From Oscillospiraceae bacterium (GTDB lineage: Bacteria > Bacillota > Clostridia > Oscillospirales > Oscillospiraceae), in assembly GCA_016296235.1 (NCBI GenBank), contig JAEDJR010000067.1, positions 1 through 9,860 of the forward strand: a DNA stretch of 9,860 bases, read 5' to 3'. The translations under genes were made by a program, and so were the position numbers. Position 1 is the stretch's first letter; each line of letters starts with the position of its first letter. Below, one piece after another: positions 5,801-9,860 of this stretch. The notes beneath the pieces were generated by a model. It worked only from the letters and a program-made list of their open reading frames with translations. It ran no database searches and was not told where the DNA came from.

Positions 5801-6808
5801 TTATCCGCGAACATGCCAGGCAGAGGGAATGAAAATCTCCTCGTATTTTGCCACGGCGTAGTTGTCGGTCATACCGGCGATGTAATCGCAGATGACCCGG
5901 GGCATCCCGTCAAAGTCCAGCTGCGGAATGAAATCCGCCGGGAGCTTCTCGGGATGACGGCTGTAGTAGGTGTAGAGGGCCTGGAGCATGGCGCGGGCCT
6001 TGCTTTCCTCTCCCTTGGCCACGGGGTTTTTGTATACCCGGGCGAACAGGAAGGTGCGAAGGTCGTCCATGGCTTTGCGAACCTCGGGATGCATCCCCAG
6101 TACGCCGGTCTCCTGCGTGTTGGCAATCATGTCCATGACCAGGGTGTTGATGCGCTCCCGATGGCTGTCGCCCAGCACATAGGAAATCTCCCGGGGCACG
6201 TCGCTGTCCCGGAGAATGCCGGCCCGGACGGCGTCGTCCAGGTCGTGATTGATATAGGCGATGCGGTCGGAGACCCGGACAATCTGTCCCTCCAGGGTCT
6301 CGGGAATGCTGAGACCTGTGTGGCCCAGAATGCCCATGCGAACCTCGTGGGTCAGGTTCAGGCCCTGACCGTCCTTTTCCAGATGATCCACCACCCGCAG
6401 GGACTGCTCGTTGTGGCGGAAGGGGACGCCCATGACCTCGGACAGGGCCACTTCCCCGGCGTGACCGAAGGGCGTGTGCCCCAGGTCGTGGCCCAGGGCG
6501 GCGGCCTCGACCAGATCCTCATTGAGCCGCAGGGCGCGGGCGATGGTCCGGGCGATGCGGCTGACCTCCAGGGTATGGGTCATGCGGGTGCGGTAGTGAT
6601 CGCCCTCCGGCCGCAGGAACACCTGCGTTTTGTGCATCAGACGGCGGAAGGCCTTGCTGTGCACAATGCGGTCCGTATCCCGCTGGTAGCAGGTGCGCAC
6701 ATCGCTCTCTTCCTCTTCAAAGGCGCGGCCTTTGGTTTCGGCGGATTTCTGGGCCTGCGGCGCCAGAACGGCATACTCGGTTTGCTCCAAATGCTCCCGC
6801 ACGGTCAT
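5801..6808 (-). CDS. dgt: Deoxyguanosinetriphosphate triphosphohydrolase-like HD-domain protein
   Basis: 335 residues from the ATG at 6808. A second in-frame ATG at 6817 directly abuts AGGAG (6822-6818), whereas the ATG at 6808 is nine bases from it, so the latter is preferred. The HD-domain metal ligands are visible: His78 in RTRMTHTLEVSRIART, His107-Asp108 in AALGHDLGHTPFGHAGE, and a later Asp in VSDRIAYINHDLDD. The upstream CYQRDTDRIVHSKAFRRLMHKTQVF block is diagnostic of the dGTPase family. These enzymes cut dNTPs to the deoxynucleoside and tripolyphosphate, adjusting dNTP pools; many Gram-positive members have broad or unknown dNTP preference. It sits just upstream of dnaG, a conserved order in Clostridia that ties nucleotide-pool control to replication. 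A 67-base gap separates it from the yigZ-like gene. Confidence 0.9.
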   Translation of the reverse strand: MTVREHLEQTEYAVLAPQAQKSAETKGRAFEEEESDVRTCYQRDTDRIVHSKAFRRLMHKTQVFLRPEGDHYRTRMTHTLEVSRIARTIARALRLNEDLVEAAALGHDLGHTPFGHAGEVALSEVMGVPFRHNEQSLRVVDHLEKDGQGLNLTHEVRMGILGHTGLSIPETLEGQIVRVSDRIAYINHDLDDAVRAGILRDSDVPREISYVLGDSHRERINTLVMDMIANTQETGVLGMHPEVRKAMDDLRTFLFARVYKNPVAKGEESKARAMLQALYTYYSRHPEKLPADFIPQLDFDGMPRVICDYIAGMTDNYAVAKYEEIFIPSAWHVRG

Positions 6809-6875
6809 GGACAACATCTCCTACCATTATACACGAAAAAATGTGACAAAAGGTTGTATAATCTGAGAATTTTTT

Positions 6876-7505
6876 TCAACCATCCACGGGGAAGGCCCGG
6901 TATTCCTGGCCGGTGATCAATCCATCCAGGGTTCCGGCAGATAGATCCGTGATCCGGGCCAGAAAATCCCGGGTTCGGCCCTGCGGCGTCAGAACCTCCA
7001 GCTCCACGTCGGCGCCGAACTGGGTATCCCGGATGATGCCCCCAAAGGCGGCGACCTCCAGCCGGATGCGCTCATACCAGCTGTAGGGCACGGGCAGATA
7101 GAGAACGTCCCAGACCCGCTTGCAGGACTTGCCGGCAGCGTCCACAGCCACCTTGGCGCCTCGGGCGTAGGCCCGTACCAGGCCGCCGGCGCCCAGGAGA
7201 ATGCCGCCGAAATACCGCGTCACCACGCAGCACACGTCAAACAGCTCCTCCCGCTGCAGCACCTGCAGGGTGGGCATACCGGCGGTGCCGCCGGGCTCGC
7301 CGTCGTCGGAAAACCGGGTGGGGCCGTCCTTGATGATGTAGGCGTAGACATTATGGGTGGCGTCCCAGTGCTGCTCCCGCATTTTTTTGATGCAGGCAAT
7401 GGCTGCCTCCTCGGTTTCCACATGCCAGATGCGTCCAATAAACCGGGACTTTTTTTCAACAAATTCCGCCTCGGAATCCCGGGTGGGAATCAAGTATTCA
7501 TCCAT
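6876..7505 (-). CDS. YigZ / IMPACT family protein
   Basis: 209 residues, ATG with GGAGG about nine bases upstream, full length for the family. The N-terminal UPF0029/IMPACT domain has the hallmark segments EKKSRFIGRI (about 18-27), ATHNVYAYIIKDG (about 49-61), FSDDGEPGGTAGMPTLQVL (about 65-83) and VVTRYFGGILLGAGGLVRAYARGA (about 94-117). The C-terminal DUF1949-type domain follows (about 138-205). Bacterial YigZ is a soluble protein whose biochemical role is not settled; the eukaryotic relative IMPACT modulates Gcn2 signalling and binds ribosomes. It lies 19 bases after hflX on the same strand, so the two are probably cotranscribed. No frameshift or missing segment was seen. Confidence 0.92.
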   Translation of the reverse strand: MDEYLIPTRDSEAEFVEKKSRFIGRIWHVETEEAAIACIKKMREQHWDATHNVYAYIIKDGPTRFSDDGEPGGTAGMPTLQVLQREELFDVCCVVTRYFGGILLGAGGLVRAYARGAKVAVDAAGKSCKRVWDVLYLPVPYSWYERIRLEVAAFGGIIRDTQFGADVELEVLTPQGRTRDFLARITDLSAGTLDGLITGQEYRAFPVDG

Positions 7506-7524
7506 TGATACCGACCTCCGGCGC

Positions 7525-8781
7525 CTATGCGAGATAGTCTTTCAGCTTTCCGAACAGCGCGCTGTCGCAGACGGCCTCCACACGGATGCCTTCGGCGGTG
7601 TATTCCAGGTTCAGCACCCGGGCCTGGCTGTGGAGCACATCCACCATGCCGCCCATGGCGTAGGGCAGCAGAAAGACGCCCCGGTGCAGACCCTGATCCA
7701 GGTTTTTTTCAATCAGCGCCAGAAGCTGATCCATATGCAGTCCGGTCCGGGCGGAGATGGCCAGACGGTTGTTTCCCCGGGGAATGTCGTCGTCTGACAC
7801 CAGGTCGGCCTTGTTGTAGCATTCAATGACCGGGATGCCGGGCTTGGCCAGCTGCGCGATGAGCTTGTCCACCACGGCGATATGGTCGCTGCGCTCCGGA
7901 TCGGAGGCGTCGATGACGTGGAGCAGCAGGTCTGCGTACTCCAGCTCCTCCAGGGTGGCCTTGAAGGCCTCCACCAGATGGTGGGGCAGCTTGGCGATAA
8001 AGCCGACGGTGTCCGACAGCAGCACATCCAGGGTGTCCGACACGGCCAGCTGCCGGGTGGTGGTGTCCAGGGTATCAAAGAGCCGGTTGTTGGCGGGAAT
8101 CCCCGCGCCGGTGAGGTGGTTCAGCAGGGTGGACTTGCCGGCGTTGGTGTAGCCCACAATGGCTACCACAGGGATGGAATTCTTGATGCGCCGCTCCCGC
8201 TGGACGCCCCGGATTTTGCGGACCTCCCGCAGCTCGTCCTCCAGCTTTTGAATCCGTTTCCGGATCAGGCGGCGGTCGGTCTCCAGCTGCGTTTCGCCGG
8301 GGCCTCGGGTGCCGATGCTGCCCTCCTGGCGCTCCAGATGGGTCCACATGCCGGTCAGCCGGGGCAGCAGGTATTTGTACTGGGCCAGCTCCACCTGCAG
8401 GCGGCCCTCCCGGGTTTTGGCCCGCTGGGCGAAAATGTCCAGGATCAGACCGCTGCGGTCCATGACGGACACGCCGGTCATCTTTTCCAGGGCACGCTGC
8501 TGGGAAGGGGAGAGGTCGTTGTCAAAAATCACCAGGTTGGCCCCGGTGGTTTCCAGCAGCTCCTTCACTTCCTCCACCTTGCCCTCACCGATAAAGCTGT
8601 GGGGATCCGGTGCGGGGCGGTTCTGCAGCACCTTGGCCACGCACTGGCCGCCGGCGGTCTCCAGCAGGGCCTCCAGCTCGTCCAGAGTTTGCTCCGTGGC
8701 GTTTTCCTCCCGGGAGAAAATCCCGGCGCTGAGTCCCACGAGCACGGCTTTTTCTATGACAGTTTTCTGCAAATCTTCCAT
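7525..8781 (-). CDS. hflX: Ribosome-associated GTPase HflX
   Basis: 418 residues, ATG with GGAG five bases upstream. The N-terminal HflX domain includes HSFIGEGKVEEVKELL (about 61-76), FDNDLSPSQQRALE (86-99), DRSGLILDIFAQRA (108-121) and the signature GTRGPGETQLETDRR (157-171), followed by a coiled-coil-like basic helix (about 172-200). The GTPase domain shows G1 GYTNAGKS (210-217), the G2 Thr cluster DTTTR (239-243), G3 DTVGF (257-261) and G4 NKAD (323-326). HflX binds the 50S subunit, splits stalled or hibernating 70S ribosomes after stress and can act as an RNA helicase. It starts the hflX-yigZ pair directly downstream of the rpmE terminator. No clear promoter was found in the short 8782-8805 gap, so some transcription may come from read-through. 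Confidence 0.95.
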   Translation of the reverse strand: MEDLQKTVIEKAVLVGLSAGIFSREENATEQTLDELEALLETAGGQCVAKVLQNRPAPDPHSFIGEGKVEEVKELLETTGANLVIFDNDLSPSQQRALEKMTGVSVMDRSGLILDIFAQRAKTREGRLQVELAQYKYLLPRLTGMWTHLERQEGSIGTRGPGETQLETDRRLIRKRIQKLEDELREVRKIRGVQRERRIKNSIPVVAIVGYTNAGKSTLLNHLTGAGIPANNRLFDTLDTTTRQLAVSDTLDVLLSDTVGFIAKLPHHLVEAFKATLEELEYADLLLHVIDASDPERSDHIAVVDKLIAQLAKPGIPVIECYNKADLVSDDDIPRGNNRLAISARTGLHMDQLLALIEKNLDQGLHRGVFLLPYAMGGMVDVLHSQARVLNLEYTAEGIRVEAVCDSALFGKLKDYLA

Positions 8782-8805
8782 ATTTTCTCCAAATTATTCG
8801 CCAAA

Positions 8806-8839
8806 AATGAAAAACGCCCGCACCAATTCGGTGCGGGCG
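8806..8839 (-). terminator. Intrinsic terminator of rpmE
   Basis: On the minus strand a 10-bp perfect G+C-rich stem (CGCCCGCACC at 8839-8830 with GGTGCGGGCG at 8824-8815) has a 5-base loop and is followed at once by TTTTT (8814-8810). It begins eight bases after the rpmE stop codon and separates that gene from hflX. All the criteria for rho-independent termination are met. Confidence 0.92.
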
Positions 8840-8846
8840 CAGGCGA

Positions 8847-9047
8847 TTACTTCAGGCCGTATTTCTTGTTGAAACGATCAACACGTCCACCAGTGTCAAC
8901 CAGCTTCTGCTTGCCGGTATAGAAAGGGTGACACTTGGAGCAGATTTCGACGCGGATGTCCTTCTTGGTGGAACCGGTCTCAATCACTTCGCCGCACGCA
9001 CAACGAATGGTAGTCTGCGTATAGTTGGGATGGATGCCTTCCTTCAT
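8847..9047 (-). CDS. rpmE: 50S ribosomal protein bL31, zinc-binding (C+) form
   Basis: 66 residues starting MKEGIHPNYTQ. The ATG at 9047 is preceded by GAGGTG at a six-base distance. The frame is open further upstream, but that part has no L31 similarity and covers the promoter, so the short start is right. Cys16, Cys18, Cys36 and Cys39 (CAC...CSKC) form the zinc site of the C+ type, which implies zinc-replete expression; C- paralogues replace it under zinc starvation. The C-terminal segment HPFYTGKQKLVDTGGRVDRFNKKYG is fully conserved in character. bL31 sits at the central protuberance and bridges 50S and 30S. It is a single-gene unit: promoter at 9112-9140, a leader of about 58 bases with a hairpin, and its own terminator. 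Confidence 0.97.
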   Translation of the reverse strand: MKEGIHPNYTQTTIRCACGEVIETGSTKKDIRVEICSKCHPFYTGKQKLVDTGGRVDRFNKKYGLK

Positions 9048-9075
9048 GCTGTTCACCTCTTTCTTCCCATGGTAA

Positions 9076-9092
9076 AAGGGCATACTGCCCTT
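9076..9092 (-). promoter_or_regulatory. Hairpin in the rpmE leader
   Basis: In the transcript between the rpmE promoter and its start codon, AAGGGCA (9092-9086) pairs perfectly with TGCCCTT (9082-9076) around a 3-base loop. It ends about 20 bases before the Shine-Dalgarno site. Autoregulatory leader structures are known for many ribosomal proteins and have been proposed for L31 in several bacterial groups. Whether this simple hairpin is such a site cannot be decided from one sequence. Confidence 0.45.
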
Positions 9093-9111
9093 ACACTTCA
9101 GTTGCCTGGGT

Positions 9112-9140
9112 ATGATATCACACTTGGCGCGGATTTGCAA
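9112..9140 (-). promoter_or_regulatory. Promoter for rpmE
   Basis: On the minus strand there is TTGCAA (9140-9135), an exact 17-base spacer and TATCAT (9117-9112), with a TG one base ahead of the -10 giving an extended element. Transcription would start near 9105. The A/T-rich block upstream (9141-9165) could act as an UP element, which suits a ribosomal protein gene. No Zur-like operator was recognised. Confidence 0.75.
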
Positions 9141-9160
9141 GCTTTTTTTTATTTTTTTAG

Positions 9161-9181
9161 AAAAACTGCCGTCAGGACGGC
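9161..9181 (-). terminator. Probable terminator of the acetyltransferase transcript
   Basis: On the minus strand GCCGTC (9181-9176) and GACGGC (9173-9168) form a short G+C-rich stem; the closing pair must open to leave a 4-base loop. It is followed two bases later by TTTTT (9165-9161). It lies about 115 bases downstream of the acetyltransferase stop codon and just upstream of the rpmE promoter, so it would insulate the two. The stem is short, hence moderate confidence. Confidence 0.55.
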
Positions 9182-9295
9182 TCATGCAGGGAAAACCAAA
9201 CAAAGCCCCCGGGTCTTTTTGCCTCGCAGAGAACGTTTGGGATTACCCCATATAGAAGTTAACCATTGTAACGATTCGACAAACTGGAATTGGTT

Positions 9296-9739
9296 TTATA
9301 GAGGCCTTTGCAAATACACCATATCTACAAGGTGTACACCACACTCATATATCGGGTGATCATAATGATCCGTAAAGAAATTTGGCACGATATACGAGCG
9401 TACAAAGCCACATTTTTCATAAAAGGGTATCGTCAATGGGCTGTCGCCGGTTCCCACTTGCAGTATCGAAAATTGTCCACGGTATTTTTCAACAAGAAAT
9501 TCAATCAGTGCTTTGGCATAGCCTTTTCGCTGAAATGGGGGAACTGTAGCGATATTCTTAATTTCAAGTATTCCAGTCCCTTCATCCGTTACGACACACT
9601 CGCATTTCACTCCGTCATCATCGAGAACATACATTTTACCTTTATAGAGATAACGGTCAACCATATCTTCCTGCTCATCCGCCAATAGGAGCAAATCAAG
9701 ATATTGTTTTTTGTTTTCTGAAACTTCTACAATTCTCAT
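9296..9739 (-). CDS. GNAT family N-acetyltransferase
   Basis: 147 residues from the ATG at 9739 (MRIVEVSENKKQYLDLLLLADEQEDMVDRYL...). A TTG one codon upstream is in frame, but AGGTG six bases before the ATG favours the latter. The acetyl-CoA-binding motif A is visible: EIKNIATVPPFQRKGYAKALIEFL, with the pyrophosphate loop Q/R-x-x-G-x-A at residues 70-75. Motif B is also present: FYEKCGFVRSY, the usual end of the fold. It transfers an acetyl group from acetyl-CoA to an amine; the substrate is unknown and nothing marks it as an aminoglycoside enzyme. A hand count gives about 41% G+C over 9301-9720, far below the neighbouring genes, and codons such as ATA, TTG and AAA are frequent. This suggests later acquisition. 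A hairpin overlaps its ribosome binding site. Confidence 0.85.
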   Translation of the reverse strand: MRIVEVSENKKQYLDLLLLADEQEDMVDRYLYKGKMYVLDDDGVKCECVVTDEGTGILEIKNIATVPPFQRKGYAKALIEFLVEKYRGQFSILQVGTGDSPLTIPFYEKCGFVRSYIVPNFFTDHYDHPIYECGVHLVDMVYLQRPL

Positions 9740-9747
9740 CAATCACA

Positions 9748-9775
9748 CCTGCAAATTCCGATTTGCACCCGCAGG
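9748..9775 (-). promoter_or_regulatory. Hairpin region over the acetyltransferase ribosome binding site
   Basis: On the minus strand TGCAAAT (9767-9761) pairs with ATTTGCA (9756-9750) around CGGA. The last base of the stem is the first base of the AGGTG site. An alternative pairing, CCTGC (9775-9771) with GCAGG (9752-9748), would bury the AGG itself. The two cannot form together because GCA is shared. This is a possible translation control element, but it could equally be chance. Confidence 0.35.
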
Positions 9776-9791
9776 GGCAAGCCAGAAGTTT

Positions 9792-9860
9792 TCACGGTTT
9801 TCTCCCGGACTTCTTGCCTTTCGGAAGCGGAATCTGAACCAGAACAATCGCCACAAGCAT
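9792..9860 (-). CDS. Unidentified open frame at the right edge (partial gene end or short leader peptide)
   Basis: Reading leftwards from the right edge, one frame gives an ATG at 9860-9858 and 22 codons beginning MLVAIVLVQIPLPKG, then a basic tail, ending at TGA (9794-9792). It has a short hydrophobic stretch and a Lys/Arg-rich end. It could be the last part of a membrane protein that starts outside the window, with the ATG being only an internal Met. It could also be a short peptide ORF about 50 bases upstream of the acetyltransferase. The other two minus frames are also open for a similar length, so the coding status is uncertain. I do not recognise the sequence. Confidence 0.3.
   Translation of the reverse strand: MLVAIVLVQIPLPKGKKSGRKP

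Noticed and set aside
3963..5861. A 632-codon plus-strand open frame antisense to dnaG.
   Set aside because: It lies wholly opposite a complete, motif-verified primase. In high-G+C DNA the complementary frame often lacks stops. It has no recognisable domain and is His/Leu/Gly-rich in a shadow-like way.
6826..6831. A simple -10 box (TATAAT, minus) for dgt.
   Set aside because: There is no matching -35, and the predicted start would remove most of the AGGAG site. It is kept only as part of an inverted-repeat observation.
7882..8922. A 346-codon plus-strand frame opposite hflX.
   Set aside because: It is antisense to a GTPase with all G motifs intact and also crosses the rpmE terminator.
9048..9203. 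An upstream extension of rpmE to 118 residues.
   Set aside because: The added residues have no L31 similarity, the extension covers the promoter and leader, and the ATG at 9047 has a good ribosome binding site.
9182..9295. A gene remnant between the acetyltransferase and rpmE.
   Set aside because: The frame after the acetyltransferase stop stays open for about 37 codons, but its sequence matches no family I know and has no start or ribosome binding site.
1..9860. CRISPR arrays, tRNA genes, insertion sequences, toxin-antitoxin pairs or defence genes.
   Set aside because: No spaced direct repeats, cloverleaf, transposase, or paired small genes of these kinds were visible on either strand.

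Overview
The window looks like chromosomal housekeeping DNA from a high-G+C member of the Clostridia (Bacillota). An Oscillospirales / Oscillospiraceae-type gut bacterium is the best guess. Three things point there: a large SRP RNA with an Alu domain, of the Bacillus/Clostridium type; the order dgt - dnaG - rpoD (the 'macromolecular synthesis' region); and an intergenic palindromic repeat of a type I associate with that group. The taxonomic call is inference. No CRISPR array, prophage, transposase or tRNA was seen.

Layout, left to right. At the left edge (1-32, minus) are the first codons of what is very probably a low-molecular-weight protein-tyrosine phosphatase, with its own promoter (65-93). 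Divergent from it is a sugar-type nucleotidyltransferase (194-1123, plus), behind an extended -10 promoter. After that come a 155-bp palindromic repeat (1156-1310) and a 21-bp perfect stem (1354-1396). The stem terminates the convergent TVP38/TMEM64 (DedA-like) membrane protein gene (1395-2075, minus).

From about 2176 to the right edge, every recognised gene is on the minus strand, so transcription reads right to left. In that order they are: a partial open frame at the edge (9792-9860), a GNAT acetyltransferase of clearly lower G+C (9296-9739), rpmE (bL31, 8847-9047) with its own promoter, leader hairpin and terminator, hflX (7525-8781), a YigZ/IMPACT protein (6876-7505), a dGTPase-family HD hydrolase (5801-6808), dnaG primase (4020-5762), rpoD/sigA (2847-4016), acpP (2513-2728) with a strong TTGACA promoter, and the SRP RNA (about 2193-2460).

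How the genes fit together. hflX-yigZ-dgt-dnaG-rpoD form a close, co-directional run linking ribosome rescue/GTPase, nucleotide-pool, replication-priming and transcription functions. The end of dnaG contains the ribosome binding site of rpoD, with only 3 nt between stop and start. acpP and the SRP RNA are separated only by a short spacer with no clear terminator or promoter. The SRP RNA ends are extended by complementary flanks into a continuous 25-bp helix (arms 2176-2200 and 2454-2478), which suggests a processed precursor.

I see no convincing undescribed multi-gene system. The most worthwhile points are the SRP RNA precursor helix and its link to acpP, the palindromic repeat, the low-G+C acetyltransferase with a possible Shine-Dalgarno-masking hairpin, and the rpmE leader.
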